Shown: positions 9,132 to 18,045, counted from the first letter of the stretch. The stretch is 64,000 nt of DNA from Halobacillus litoralis (GCF_009856355.1 NZ_WMEW01000001.1:372001-436000), one strand, 5' to 3'. Numbers and translations are program-made. The notes: generated from the letters alone by a model not told the origin.

Positions 9132-10189
9132 TCAGCATCCTCCGCTCTTTTATTGATTTTAACACTTGTTCCGGTCTGACTGCTTTCATAGATCGCTTCC
9201 ATCAGTCTGGTGACTTTCAGTGCCTGCTCCGGTTTGACAATCAGCTCTGACTGACCGAGGCACGCATCAATGAAATTCTCCGCCTGAACAACCCCCACTT
9301 CAGGTTCTCCTTCACGGATTTTAGCTGAACTGTCGAACAAGGCGCCGTATTTCGCCTGGTAAAGTTCAAACGGATAGACACTCAAACCACCTTCTGTACC
9401 TGAGATGGTCAGGGTGGTATGATCTTCTTTGATATTCGCTGCCCAGGAGCACTCAAACTGCAGCGACTCACCATTTTCAAACGTTATATAGCTCGTTACA
9501 TGATCATCTACGTTAAAGCTTTCATGATCGAAGCTTCCCCAGTCGTTCACGAGGCCCGGCGTCTTACTCAGCCGGTCATAGGTCCGGCCTGTCACTTCTA
9601 CCGGTTCCGGATCATCCAGAAGCCAGAGCGCAAGATCGAGCAGGTGGCAGCCGAAGTCAATCAGACTCCCTCCGCCCTGGAGGTCCTTATTTGTGAATAC
9701 GCCCCAGCCGGGAACTTTCCGGCGGCGCATCGCCTGGACTCTCGTCACAAAGGGCTCTCCAATTTCATTGTTTATCAACACTTTCTTCGCCAGCTGCGCT
9801 TCTGGAGTAAAACGGTAGTGGTAGGCAATGTCAAGGATGCAGTTATTCCGCTCTGCCGCTTCGACCATCGCTTCTCCCTCTGCTGTGGTCATGGCCATCG
9901 GTTTTTCACAGAGCACGTGTACGCCGGCTTCCAGGGCGGCCGTCGCAATCTCCGCATGAAACTTGTTCGGTGTACAGATCGTTACAGCATCCACTTCCTG
10001 AAACATATCTTTATAATAAGAAAAGACGTAAGGGATATCGAACGTCTCCGCCACTTCTTCCGCCCGGTCACGGTTCACATCCTGAACGGCGGTCAGTTCT
10101 ACTTTCCCGCTCAATTCAAGGAAAGAGGGAATATGCCGCCCCTGGGCAATTCCCCCTGCTCCAATGATGCCCATCCGCAGCCGTGTCAT
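9128..10189 (-). CDS. Gfo/Idh/MocA family oxidoreductase (first of two)
   Basis: NAD(P)-dependent sugar dehydrogenase-like protein of 353 residues. The N-terminal Rossmann motif GIIGAGGIAQGRHIPSF and the family hallmark HVLCEKPMAMT near residue 95 are clear; the C-terminal part forms the alpha/beta substrate domain with a Tyr/His-rich AYHYRFTP segment near residue 124. It overlaps both neighbours by four bases (ATGA type) and has a weak own ribosome site, so translational coupling is likely. Together with its paralogue it could oxidise or reduce a sugar at C3 or another carbon; this is inferred from the family. Confidence 0.85.
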   Translation of the reverse strand: MTRLRMGIIGAGGIAQGRHIPSFLELSGKVELTAVQDVNRDRAEEVAETFDIPYVFSYYKDMFQEVDAVTICTPNKFHAEIATAALEAGVHVLCEKPMAMTTAEGEAMVEAAERNNCILDIAYHYRFTPEAQLAKKVLINNEIGEPFVTRVQAMRRRKVPGWGVFTNKDLQGGGSLIDFGCHLLDLALWLLDDPEPVEVTGRTYDRLSKTPGLVNDWGSFDHESFNVDDHVTSYITFENGESLQFECSWAANIKEDHTTLTISGTEGGLSVYPFELYQAKYGALFDSSAKIREGEPEVGVVQAENFIDACLGQSELIVKPEQALKVTRLMEAIYESSQTGTSVKINKRAEDAE

Positions 10190-11226
10190 GGAAGAACACG
10201 CTCAATACGGCTGATTTCTTTCGTTTCTCCTGAACGGAGTGCTGCCAGAATCAACTCCAGTGACTTCAAACCTTCTTCCCCTGTAATCAAGGGTTCCGTG
10301 TCATTCAGGATGCTGTCTACAAAATGGTCGATGACCTGCGTATTCGTCTGACCGCCTTCATCATTGGACTGGATTTTTCCGAGCTGATAATTCACGATAT
10401 CCCCGTTCGTGTACTGGGCAATCAGGGAGTATGTCGGATCATCCTCCAGACGGAGCGTTCCCTTTTCTCCGTAAATGACTGTGCTGTTATCTTCATGTGT
10501 GTTGTAGGCCCAGCTGGCAGTCATCGTACCGACGATTCCGTTTTCTGAGCGGAGAATGCAGACGGCATTGTCGTCTACAGTGATGTCTTTTTTCGCATTG
10601 TTTTCTACAAAGCCGGCCGCTTCCACAAATTCCTGACCAAGGATATAGCGGAGAAGATCGGCTTTATGTACACCTAAATCTCCCATGGCACCGATGAAAG
10701 CCTGATCTTTTTTAAAGAACCAGCTGTCCTCGCCTTCCGCACTCCAGCCTTCCGGACCTCCATGTCCGAAGGTCGTACGGAAGCTGTATACTTTACCGAT
10801 GCTGCCGGACGCAATCAACTCCCTGGCTTTCTGGTGGGACGGTACAAAGCGCTGGTTGTGGGCAATCATCAGTTTCTTCCCATTCTTTTCTGCCGCAGCG
10901 ATCATGTCTTCAGCTTCTTCTCTTGAAGTGGCCATCGGCTTTTCACAAAGCACATGGGCCCCTTTGTTCAAGGCCGCGATGGAGACAGGTGCATGCAGGT
11001 AGTTCGGCAGGCAGACGCTGACCGCATCAATCTCTTCTTTCTCCAGCAGTTCTTCATAATCCGTATAGACCACAGCACCATACAGCTGTCCTACTTTCCG
11101 CGCCCGTTCCTCAGCGATATCACAGACGGCTTTAATCTCCACGTTTTCATTGGCTTCATATTCCAGCAGGTGGCGGTTCTGCGCGATACTGCCACATCCG
11201 ATTACAGCAACTCTCAACATTGTCAT
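10186..11226 (-). CDS. Gfo/Idh/MocA family oxidoreductase (second of two)
   Basis: A 346-residue paralogue of the neighbouring dehydrogenase with the Rossmann motif AVIGCGSIAQNRHLLEY and the signature HVLCEKPMATSREEA near residue 92, followed by MIAHNQRFVPSHQKA in the catalytic region. It has a good Shine-Dalgarno (AAGGAG, 8-base spacing). Two adjacent members of this family next to a ThuA-like protein resemble the arrangement of 3-keto-sugar pathways (ThuB-type dehydrogenase plus accessory enzymes). The substrate is not known. Confidence 0.85.
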   Translation of the reverse strand: MTMLRVAVIGCGSIAQNRHLLEYEANENVEIKAVCDIAEERARKVGQLYGAVVYTDYEELLEKEEIDAVSVCLPNYLHAPVSIAALNKGAHVLCEKPMATSREEAEDMIAAAEKNGKKLMIAHNQRFVPSHQKARELIASGSIGKVYSFRTTFGHGGPEGWSAEGEDSWFFKKDQAFIGAMGDLGVHKADLLRYILGQEFVEAAGFVENNAKKDITVDDNAVCILRSENGIVGTMTASWAYNTHEDNSTVIYGEKGTLRLEDDPTYSLIAQYTNGDIVNYQLGKIQSNDEGGQTNTQVIDHFVDSILNDTEPLITGEEGLKSLELILAALRSGETKEISRIERVLP

Positions 11227-11239
11227 CGTTACAGCTCCT

Positions 11240-11962
11240 TTATGATTGACTCGTAATATTTTCTAAAGGCTGGGCGTTTCCATACACCGGCTTCGGTGTG
11301 TCGGCGTTACGGACATAGTTCACACCGTTACGGATGACTTTTTGTATTTCTTTGTTGTAATAGGTTGGATACGTTTCATGGCCCGGGCGGAAATAAAAGA
11401 TCTTTCCACGTCCGCGTTTGAACGTCGCGCCGCTTCGGAACACCTCGCCGCCTTCGAACCAGCTGAGGAATACAAGCTCATCCGGAGCCGGAATATCAAA
11501 GTGCTCCCCGTACATCTCTTCCTTTTCCAGTTCGATGTATTCCCCGATTCCATCAGCGATCGGGTGGGTGGGATCGACGACCCATAGACGTTCCTTCTCA
11601 TCAGCTTCCCGCCACTTCAAATCACAAGTGGTCCCCATCAATTTCTTAAACGGCTTGGAAAAGTGACCGGAATGAAGAACGACAAGTCCCATACCGTCAA
11701 GGACACGCTGCTTCACCTTCTCAGCAATCTCATCCTGTACTTCGTCATGGGCTTTATGGCCCCACCATACGAGGACATCGGTTTCTGCCAGCACTTCATC
11801 CGTCAAGCCATGCTCTTCTTCATCAAGCGTGGCGGTTTTCACCTGAACATGATCTTCCCCGAGGAATTCCGCGATCGCTCCGTGAATGCCGTCGGGATAC
11901 ACATCAGCAACGACTTGATTTTCTTTTTCGTGTCGGTATTCATTCCATACTAGTACATTCAT
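11240..11962 (-). CDS. ThuA-like protein (class I GATase-like fold)
   Basis: ThuA-domain protein of 240 residues. Motifs seen are [12 protein letters not shown] at the N-terminus, [14 protein letters not shown] near residue 84, [14 protein letters not shown] near 115 and the C-terminal [20 protein letters not shown], all typical of the ThuA/trehalose-utilisation family. In rhizobia ThuA acts with ThuB in a 3-keto-trehalose route; here the role is inferred from family and neighbours. The start is set at 11962, nine bases after AAGGAG, since an ATG three codons earlier abuts that site. Confidence 0.85.
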   Translation of the reverse strand: MNVLVWNEYRHEKENQVVADVYPDGIHGAIAEFLGEDHVQVKTATLDEEEHGLTDEVLAETDVLVWWGHKAHDEVQDEIAEKVKQRVLDGMGLVVLHSGHFSKPFKKLMGTTCDLKWREADEKERLWVVDPTHPIADGIGEYIELEKEEMYGEHFDIPAPDELVFLSWFEGGEVFRSGATFKRGRGKIFYFRPGHETYPTYYNKEIQKVIRNGVNYVRNADTPKPVYGNAQPLENITSQS

Positions 11963-12005
11963 TCTTTCCATCTCCTTTTCCTTTATCTGTTTCTATTTCT
12001 ATGGA

Positions 12006-13049
12006 TCAGATTTCCACCCGGCTTTCAGGCTCCAGCCTCCGGGAGGAATCCCGTTCGATGATCCGTGTTGGAATAATCATGCTTTTCTTCACCATATCCG
12101 GACGCTTTAACAGGTCGATTAAACTGGACGCAGATTCATGTCCCAGCTGAATCGCCTGCGTATCCACTGTCGTCAGCGGCGGATCAGCGAGTCTTGAAAC
12201 AACGGTATTGTTGAAGGCAGCGATGCTGATCTGCTCTGGTATGGATGCTCCCCTGCGTGACAAAGACCGCATGACCGTGAGGGCATTATATTCATCGGTA
12301 AAAATCAGAGCCGTCGGCTTTTTTTCAAGACCGAGAAGCTGCTCTGCCACCTGGTCTGGATCCTGCTTTTCTGCCGGCACATTCTTCAGCCATTCTTCAT
12401 CAATGGGAAGACTGTGGTCTTTCATCGCTGCACGGTATCCTTCTAACCGGTCACGGGCGACTTCAAACTGGGAGTTTCCTCCGACATATCCGATTCTTTC
12501 GTGACCAAGTTCAATCAGGTACCGGGTCACTTCCTTACTGGCCTGTACGTTGTCATTGTCTACATACATCGTTTCTCCCGGTCGATCGACAGGCTTTCCG
12601 AGGACAACAAAAGGAAAGCTGGACTCTCTTAAAAACGGAACGACTCGATCATCTTCCCTGGAGTAAAGAACGAGCACACCGTCCACCCGTTTTCCCTGCA
12701 CCATTTTGACGACTTCCTGAAAAATGGCTTCCTCTGTATTCCCCGTTGTCAGGTACATGCTGTAATCCCGTTCATGGCAGGCATCACTGATTCCCCTTAA
12801 CAATTCAGAGAAGAACGGATTTTCGAAAAAATGATCAGAGGAAACCTTCGTTACAATGCCGATGGTCTGCGTGGACTGGCTTACAAGGACACGGCCGTTA
12901 TAGTTCAGATGATATCCGAGCTCGTCCATGACTTTCCGGACTTTCCGCTTCGTTTTTTCACTGATTCTCGGACTATCCGAGATGACACGGGATACGGTAG
13001 ATGGCGCGACATTGGCCTTTTTGGCAACATCCTTGATTGTTACGGACAC
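12006..13049 (-). CDS. LacI-family transcriptional regulator
   Basis: Sugar-responsive repressor, 347 residues. The N-terminal helix-turn-helix (TIKDVAKKANVAPSTVSRVI) and hinge region are followed by a periplasmic-binding-protein-like effector domain ending with the dimerisation part; the sequence resembles MalR-type regulators. The GTG at 13049 is preferred because GGGAGG lies nine bases upstream; the ATG at 13055 is only three bases from that site. It lies inside the sugar operon between the permease and ThuA genes and probably acts on the twin operators at 16335-16437, upstream of the binding-protein gene. Confidence 0.88.
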   Translation of the reverse strand: MSVTIKDVAKKANVAPSTVSRVISDSPRISEKTKRKVRKVMDELGYHLNYNGRVLVSQSTQTIGIVTKVSSDHFFENPFFSELLRGISDACHERDYSMYLTTGNTEEAIFQEVVKMVQGKRVDGVLVLYSREDDRVVPFLRESSFPFVVLGKPVDRPGETMYVDNDNVQASKEVTRYLIELGHERIGYVGGNSQFEVARDRLEGYRAAMKDHSLPIDEEWLKNVPAEKQDPDQVAEQLLGLEKKPTALIFTDEYNALTVMRSLSRRGASIPEQISIAAFNNTVVSRLADPPLTTVDTQAIQLGHESASSLIDLLKRPDMVKKSMIIPTRIIERDSSRRLEPESRVEI

Positions 13050-13072
13050 GTTCATCTACCTCCCTTCTTCTT

Positions 13073-13897
13073 TTATTTAACAGCACCTTCTGATACACCA
13101 TTGATAATCTGCTTCTGTGCGAAGAAGTATCCGATGATGACCGGCAGGATGGCAATGGTAAGTCCAGCCAGCGCCAGGTGCCACTGCTTGGTATACTGAC
13201 CGAAGAAATAGAACATCTTCAACGGAATGGTTGCATTGGATTCGTTAAGGACAAGGGATGGAAGCAGGTAGTCGTTCCAGATCCAGATGACATTCAGAAT
13301 CGCCACCGTAACGGAAATCGGTTTAAGCAGCGGGAAAATGATGTACCAGAACGTCTGGAAGCGGTTCGCTCCATCAATGATGGCCGCTTCATCCAGCGAT
13401 TTCGATACCCCGGTCATTGCTCCGTGATAGAGGAAGATGGAAAGACTGCACCCAAATCCCAGATACATGAAGATCAATCCACCGGCATTCAGCATGTCTG
13501 CCTGTCCAAAAATAGATACAAGCGGGATCATGACCGACTGGAACGGAATCAGCATCGCAGCAACAAAGATGAAGAAGATGACACTGCTCAGCTTACTCTT
13601 GTTCCTCGCCAGCGCATAACCAGCCATCGATGAGAACAGGATGATGATCGCAATACTCAACCCTGTGATCATTAATGAGTTGAACAGGGATTTCAAAAAT
13701 TCAAGATCAATAAACGCCTCGACAAAGTTTTCAAAAACCGGTTCACTCGGAAATCCGAGAACCCCGCTGAAAATATCCCGCTTCGTTTTGAACGCGTTGA
13801 CAATCATCAGGTAAAAAGGCGAGATCCAGATCAATCCGAGCAGAAGGCCGAGAATTTCTATGGATAGTAAATTTCTTCTTTCCTTGTTCTTCTTCAT
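13073..13897 (-). CDS. Carbohydrate ABC transporter permease, MalG type
   Basis: Inner-membrane subunit of a CUT1-type sugar importer, 274 residues with six predicted helices. The cytoplasmic EAA loop is visible as SLDEAAIIDGANRFQTFW followed by PLLKP near residues 167-190, the surface that contacts the ATPase. Its ATG overlaps the stop of the preceding permease gene by one base (TAATG). No gene for the ATPase is in the window; in Bacillus a shared MsmX-type ATPase commonly serves such importers, so the missing subunit is expected rather than alarming. Confidence 0.9.
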   Translation of the reverse strand: MKKNKERRNLLSIEILGLLLGLIWISPFYLMIVNAFKTKRDIFSGVLGFPSEPVFENFVEAFIDLEFLKSLFNSLMITGLSIAIIILFSSMAGYALARNKSKLSSVIFFIFVAAMLIPFQSVMIPLVSIFGQADMLNAGGLIFMYLGFGCSLSIFLYHGAMTGVSKSLDEAAIIDGANRFQTFWYIIFPLLKPISVTVAILNVIWIWNDYLLPSLVLNESNATIPLKMFYFFGQYTKQWHLALAGLTIAILPVIIGYFFAQKQIINGVSEGAVK

Positions 13898-14757
13898 TAC
13901 ATCTCAACCTCCCGCTTCTTGTTGTAATACACTTGAGTCAATGCAATCACAGCGACGATCAGGAAGAAAATAACCGCTTTCGCCTGGGCATAAGCCATAT
14001 CGTTGTCAGAGAAAGCTGTCCGGACAATTTCCATCGCCACCATCTGCGTGGAGTTGAACGGTCCACCGTTGGTGAGAGACAAGTTCTGGTCGTAGATCTT
14101 GAAGGCCATGGACAATGTCAGGAACATACTTACTGTAAAAGCCGGGGCCACAAGTGGGAACGTAATGTTCTTAAAACGCTGGAAACTGCTTGCTCCATCA
14201 ATTTTCGCTGCTTCAATCAATTCTTTCGGAATGTTTTCAAGATAAGCAATGTAGATGATCATAATATAACCAGCCATCTGCCAGGCCGTCAGAATAACAA
14301 GACCCCAGAAACCGGTATTTGTCGTAGACAGCCAGCCGTTGAAGCCTTCAATGCCGGTGATGCCGGCGATATCCCCAAACACGCTGATGAATATAAACTG
14401 CCAGATGAAACCGAGGATCAATCCACCGATCAAGTTCGGCATAAAGAAGACGGTCCGCAGAAGGCTGCTTGATTTAATGTTCCGTGTTACAAGCAGGGCC
14501 AGACCCAGACCCATAATGTTGAGCAGGACGACAGTAATAAGGGCAAACTTCACAGTAAACCAGATGGAATCCAGAAATTCACTTTCCTGAAACAGGTTGA
14601 TGTAGTTCTCCAACCCGATAAAAGCTGTAGCCGATATTCCATTCCAGTCTGTAAATGAATAGAATAGTCCGTAGAAGAATGGAATGACGACGACAATCCC
14701 CAATCCAAGGATTACTGGTGTCAAAAACAGCCAGAATGATAAGCTGCGGTTCTGCAT
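13897..14757 (-). CDS. Carbohydrate ABC transporter permease, MalF type
   Basis: Second membrane subunit of the sugar importer, 286 residues, six helices, with the EAA loop ENIPKELIEAAKIDGASSFQ near residues 180-200. The start is taken at ATG 14757, six bases after GGAGGAG; a TTG five codons upstream falls on that ribosome site. It is separated from the binding-protein gene by about 175 bases that include a strong stem-loop, and it overlaps the MalG-type gene by one base. Confidence 0.9.
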   Translation of the reverse strand: MQNRSLSFWLFLTPVILGLGIVVVIPFFYGLFYSFTDWNGISATAFIGLENYINLFQESEFLDSIWFTVKFALITVVLLNIMGLGLALLVTRNIKSSSLLRTVFFMPNLIGGLILGFIWQFIFISVFGDIAGITGIEGFNGWLSTTNTGFWGLVILTAWQMAGYIMIIYIAYLENIPKELIEAAKIDGASSFQRFKNITFPLVAPAFTVSMFLTLSMAFKIYDQNLSLTNGGPFNSTQMVAMEIVRTAFSDNDMAYAQAKAVIFFLIVAVIALTQVYYNKKREVEM

Positions 14758-14894
14758 GTACAACTCCTCCAATACATGATGCGGTAGATGCCGCTGGTTA
14801 TGGTATCGATTTCATAAAAGAATAGGACCAAAACATCCCATCTATTAACATACTTACTCCTGCAAATATCCTAATAGAGGAGAGTTTTATAGGT

Positions 14895-14919
14895 CCGGCA
14901 GCGGCACAGCCGCCGCCGG
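14895..14919 (-). other. Intercistronic stem-loop after the binding-protein gene
   Basis: CCGGCAGCGGC (14895-14905) can pair with GCCGCCGCCGG (14909-14919) around a 3-base loop; on the minus-strand RNA the central mismatch becomes a G-U pair. There is no U-tract. Such stems after binding-protein genes usually stabilise the upstream message or partly limit read-through, giving more binding protein than permease. Confidence 0.6.
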
Positions 14920-14933
14920 TTCCTGTGATCCAT

Positions 14934-16247
14934 TTACTGACGGGCTTTCTCCCAGGCTTCTGTTGCTCTCTGCTCCACTTCTTCCCAAGTGATATCACCG
15001 GCAATGTATTCCTGCATTGCTACACCCATAGCGTCTTCTGTCCAGCCTGTAGGAGCGCCGAGGAAGACCCATCCAAGTGTGCTGCCTTCACTTGCGTACT
15101 CGTAGATCTGCTGGGAAATCGGATCGGCAATTTCAAGATCCTCGTAGCCTTCGTAAGCAGGGATGAACTTGAACTCTTCTGTTACGAATTTCTTACCTTC
15201 TTCAGATGTGTACATCCAATCAAGGAAGTCTTTACTTGCCTGAACCACTTCATCTTCAGACTCTTTGTTGACAACCCAGTAGTTTGGTACGCCGACAGGG
15301 ATACTGCCTTCATAACCTTCCACTGGAATTGGCAGGATGCCTACGTTGTTCTGAGCGAATTCCTCATCCATGGATTCAACCGTGTTGTAAACCCAGTTCC
15401 CCTGCTGAATCATAGCTACTTTGCCGAGGGAGAAGTTTTCTTCCACCTGCTGGGAATAATCGAGACTCAATACAGGCTGGACGGAGTATTCTTTCTGAAG
15501 ATCCGTAAAGCGTTTCATTTGATCACCCATTTGGAATTCAACCGTATCCGCTTCATAAGCTTCTGTCACACTGTGATTGAACTCATCCGCTAAGTATGCA
15601 TTGGAAAGGTGGTTACCAAGTACCCACTTTTCTTTGGCAGCGAAGGCTATCGGCGCTTCAATTCCAAGCTCATCCTTTTGGGAATCCAGCGTTTCCAAAG
15701 CTTCTTCGAACGCATCAAACGTTGTGATTTCCTCAGCGTTGATGCCGGCCTCTTCAAATACTTCCTTGTTATAAAGCATGCCGTAGCCTTCCTGGTTGAA
15801 TGGAAGTCCAAGTACCTGATCGTCACGGGATACGCCTGTCAACGTTCCATCCAAAGCGGCTCCAGCGGCTTCTGTATCCGACAGGTCGGCAAGGTACTGC
15901 TCGTATTCATCTACATCCGTCGGGCCTCCAACGTTGAAGATGTCAGGCTCTTCGCCGGAGGAGAAGGATGTTTTCAGGGAAGCTCCGTAATCATTTCCTC
16001 CCCCAACCGTTTTGACATTGATATTCACGTCAGGATTTTCTTCTTCATACATGGAAACTAATTCTTCAAATTGATCCTTAAACTCTACTTTGAATTGAAA
16101 GATATCTACAGTTGTCTGATCACCGGATGCACTATCAGAGGATCCTGAGTCCCCGCTGCTGTCAGAACCGAAGGAACAGCCTGCAAGAGCGACAGTTGAA
16201 GCAAGTACAGCGGTAGCAAAACCCGAATAAAGTTTGTTCTTTTTCAT
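14934..16247 (-). CDS. Sugar ABC transporter solute-binding lipoprotein
   Basis: Extracellular sugar-binding lipoprotein of a CUT1 importer, 437 residues. It has a lysine-rich start, a hydrophobic signal and the lipobox VALAGC near residue 23, then a Ser/Gly/Asp linker and a family 1 binding-protein fold (VDIFQFKVEFKDQFEELV, EEPDIFNVGGPTDVDEY, QQGNWVYNTV). The ATG at 16247 follows AGGGGTGG; a GTG three codons upstream overlaps that site. It is the first gene of the sugar operon and is preceded by two LacI-type operators. The surface is strongly acidic. Confidence 0.92.
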   Translation of the reverse strand: MKKNKLYSGFATAVLASTVALAGCSFGSDSSGDSGSSDSASGDQTTVDIFQFKVEFKDQFEELVSMYEEENPDVNINVKTVGGGNDYGASLKTSFSSGEEPDIFNVGGPTDVDEYEQYLADLSDTEAAGAALDGTLTGVSRDDQVLGLPFNQEGYGMLYNKEVFEEAGINAEEITTFDAFEEALETLDSQKDELGIEAPIAFAAKEKWVLGNHLSNAYLADEFNHSVTEAYEADTVEFQMGDQMKRFTDLQKEYSVQPVLSLDYSQQVEENFSLGKVAMIQQGNWVYNTVESMDEEFAQNNVGILPIPVEGYEGSIPVGVPNYWVVNKESEDEVVQASKDFLDWMYTSEEGKKFVTEEFKFIPAYEGYEDLEIADPISQQIYEYASEGSTLGWVFLGAPTGWTEDAMGVAMQEYIAGDITWEEVEQRATEAWEKARQ

Positions 16248-16334
16248 TACATCCACCCCTATTTTCTATTAATCACTGAATCCGCTTACATACCACATGA
16301 AAAAAATAGAATTTCCGGCCCGTCTGTGCAAAAT

Positions 16335-16357
16335 CACGTGCATACGTTTGCACAAAT
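16335..16357. promoter_or_regulatory. LacI-type operator, copy 1
   Basis: CACGTGCATACGTTTGCACAAA, with the semi-palindrome TGCAAACGTATGCA on the minus strand. It nearly repeats at 16416-16437. The central CG with flanking A/T and inverted half sites is the usual LacI-family pattern; it fails the CcpA cre consensus at three positions, so the local LacI-type regulator is the better candidate. Confidence 0.7.
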
Positions 16358-16415
16358 GGTATTAAAAAAAGCTCACCGGCTTGTCCATTGAATGAAAAGA
16401 AGAGTGCTTCATATT

Positions 16416-16437
16416 CACGTGAATACGTTTGCATAAA
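16416..16437. promoter_or_regulatory. LacI-type operator, copy 2
   Basis: CACGTGAATACGTTTGCATAAA repeats copy 1 with two changes over 22 bases, 81 bases away in the same orientation. Two sites at this spacing would allow looping by a dimer-of-dimers repressor. The 16248-16602 stretch otherwise holds no gene; no clear promoter hexamers were agreed on. Confidence 0.7.
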
Positions 16438-16602
16438 ATCCAATGACCACTTGAGTTGATTAAATCATAACATGCACCCGATTTAAAAACAACACTATTT
16501 TTCAAATAATTCCTGAAACGGACAGCGCTTTCAATAATCAGTCACCGATGCGGTTATGTGAAGCCTGTCCGCTACATAAACTAATGAAATGAGGTGAGCG
16601 AT

Positions 16603-17037
16603 ATGAAGAAAAAGAACAATTCCATCAACTGGGAAGCTTTCTCTGAAAATGTTGAAAAGGTTCTGGGAGAAGACTTCTGGAATGATATGCACCACGTCAT
16701 TCCCAAACGTGGACCATCGTATGATTTATTTGAGACCAAGGATCAGGGGGTTGTCGTCGTTGAACTCCCCGGGTTCAGTAAAGACGATCCACTCCATCTT
16801 TCCCAGCAGGGTACACATCTCCTTCTTCAAGGTGAAATCACCCCTCATTATCCCGTTCCTTTAGAAGAGCTTCATCACAACGAACGAATGAAGGGCAAAT
16901 TCAAGAGAGTCATCCCGATCCCGTTCCATTTTGCCTTCGAGGATGTGGTCACTTCCTATAAAGAGGGACTGTTGATCATCACCATTTTCAAGCGTGCGCA
17001 TCGTAAGGAAATGAAGGTCATATTTGAGGATCAATAG
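16603..17037 (+). CDS. Hsp20/alpha-crystallin-like protein, probably spore coat associated
   Basis: A 144-residue protein with a C-terminal alpha-crystallin-like domain: YDLFETKDQGVVVVELPGF near residues 41-60 is the first strand pair, and EGLLIITIFKRAHR near 124-138 is the last. The IxI/V tail of true small heat-shock proteins is absent. The form resembles CotM/CotP-type coat proteins. The start is the ATG at 16603 after GAGGTGA. It converges on the next gene with a 7-base overlap of the 3' ends. Coat location is inferred from the family and from the adjacent GerP-like genes. Confidence 0.75.
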   Translation: MKKKNNSINWEAFSENVEKVLGEDFWNDMHHVIPKRGPSYDLFETKDQGVVVVELPGFSKDDPLHLSQQGTHLLLQGEITPHYPVPLEELHHNERMKGKFKRVIPIPFHFAFEDVVTSYKEGLLIITIFKRAHRKEMKVIFEDQ

Positions 17038-17471
17038 TGCAGGAAGATTTCCTTTTCATCTGTCTGTTTTTTCTGGAGACGAACTTCAATTACACCTTCC
17101 CGGTACTGGGCGTATACGTTCCTTCTGCTCGTCGCCGCCGGCAGTTTAATGGTCATCCGGCCGGCCTCCAACCCTTCCACATATAAATATCCGCTGCCGA
17201 CACTAAGCCTGACTGCATCTGGATCCACAGGATGACGGAGAGCAATCGTAACCACTACTTCATTCATTAACTCAACGACCTTCACCTCTTCCTGTCCTTT
17301 CTCCTGCTGCATCTGTAATTCATGGTGAAAAGGGGTGGAAGACAAAGCTTCCTTCATCGACTGCTGTAGAAAATCATTCATCTTATCCCCATTCATCCAG
17401 TTCGGTACAGGGCCGTTCCAGCTGCCTTGATCACCGCCGGCTGGATTGAACCATTTCATAAAGTCCATCAT
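17031..17471 (-). CDS. Hsp20-fold protein, CotM/GerT-like
   Basis: A 146-residue protein with a glycine/asparagine/tryptophan-rich N-terminus (PAGGDQGSWNGPVPNW), a linker and an Hsp20-like beta domain (EVVVTIALRHPVDPDAVRLS near residue 70, then YVEGLEAGRMTIKLPAA and EGVIEVRLQKK). GerT and CotM of B. subtilis are sigma-K-controlled coat proteins of this type; similarity here is by pattern, not by alignment. It is divergently arranged to the four small genes to its right, and its stop overlaps that of the Hsp20 gene on the other strand. Confidence 0.65.
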   Translation of the reverse strand: MMDFMKWFNPAGGDQGSWNGPVPNWMNGDKMNDFLQQSMKEALSSTPFHHELQMQQEKGQEEVKVVELMNEVVVTIALRHPVDPDAVRLSVGSGYLYVEGLEAGRMTIKLPAATSRRNVYAQYREGVIEVRLQKKQTDEKEIFLHY

Positions 17472-17514
17472 GCTTATCTTTCCCTTTCATACATTAGTCA
17501 TAGGAGGTGATTTC

Positions 17515-17715
17515 ATGTGCCGCATCCAATTTGATCAGCTGTCGATCCATCAGGTCTCCAAATCCTCAGGAGTTTTCCAGGGTACGAACTTCCAGTCCGG
17601 CTTCAAGGCACACGCCCGTGTGTTTGAAGGGAACGGAAAAGTCGTGGGCCACCGCAACTCCCTCCTCCACAATAAACATCTCATTATGAAACGTCCTTCT
17701 GCCGATGGGGACTAA
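17515..17715 (+). CDS. Small spore-cluster protein, paralogue 1
   Basis: A 66-residue protein starting at the ATG after AGGAGGTGATTTC. After an N-terminal strand (RIQFDQLSIHQV) it has SGVFQGTNFQSGFKAH and a glycine-rich end (GNGKVVGHRN). The same spacing of Gly, Asn, aromatic, Lys/Arg and Gly-x-V/I-x-G-x-x-N occurs in three neighbouring small proteins, so the four are paralogues. Length and position next to a GerPC-like gene suggest a GerP-like spore coat/inner-coat role; I do not know a named family. It is followed 5 bases later by the GerPC-like gene. Confidence 0.65.
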   Translation: MCRIQFDQLSIHQVSKSSGVFQGTNFQSGFKAHARVFEGNGKVVGHRNSLLHNKHLIMKRPSADGD

Positions 17716-17720
17716 CCGTT

Positions 17721-18044
17721 ATGTTTTTTTCACGAAAGCGGCGGCATTCCAATAAGAAAACGCAGAACCTGGAAAAGCAGATCGAAGAATTAAAAGCAGC
17801 CCTGCAGCAGGTAAAGGGGCGTCCGATCGAATACCATATCCATATTGATCATGTAACGATCAAAGAACCTTCCCTGGAACAGCTGACCTTTCAGCTTGAT
17901 CAATTGGATATCGAGGAGCTGAGCGGTGCCTTGAACCTGGGGAATAACTTCGGTGTTCATGTGAAGCCGAAGGATTCTTCCGCTCCGAGGCTCAGGCAGA
18001 CCAATGATGGTTTGAAATTCACCTTCCCTTCCAAGGAGGAGTAG
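17721..18044 (+). CDS. GerPC-like spore protein
   Basis: A 107-residue protein with a basic N-terminus and a coiled-coil (LEKQIEELKAALQQV, about residues 17-31), then EYHIHIDHVTIKEPSLEQLTF-type strands with QLDQLDIEELSGALNLG near residues 57-75. The arrangement coiled coil, then fDQLxIexLsGtLNiG, is that of GerPC, part of the gerP operon needed for germinant passage through the spore coat. It lies between two of the four paralogous small genes on the plus strand with gaps of 5 and 1 bases, so they form one operon. Confidence 0.7.
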   Translation: MFFSRKRRHSNKKTQNLEKQIEELKAALQQVKGRPIEYHIHIDHVTIKEPSLEQLTFQLDQLDIEELSGALNLGNNFGVHVKPKDSSAPRLRQTNDGLKFTFPSKEE

Positions 18045-18045
18045 G

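Noticed and set aside
16335..16437. CcpA cre sites
   Set aside because: Three of the conserved cre positions differ in both copies; a LacI-type operator for the local regulator is more likely.
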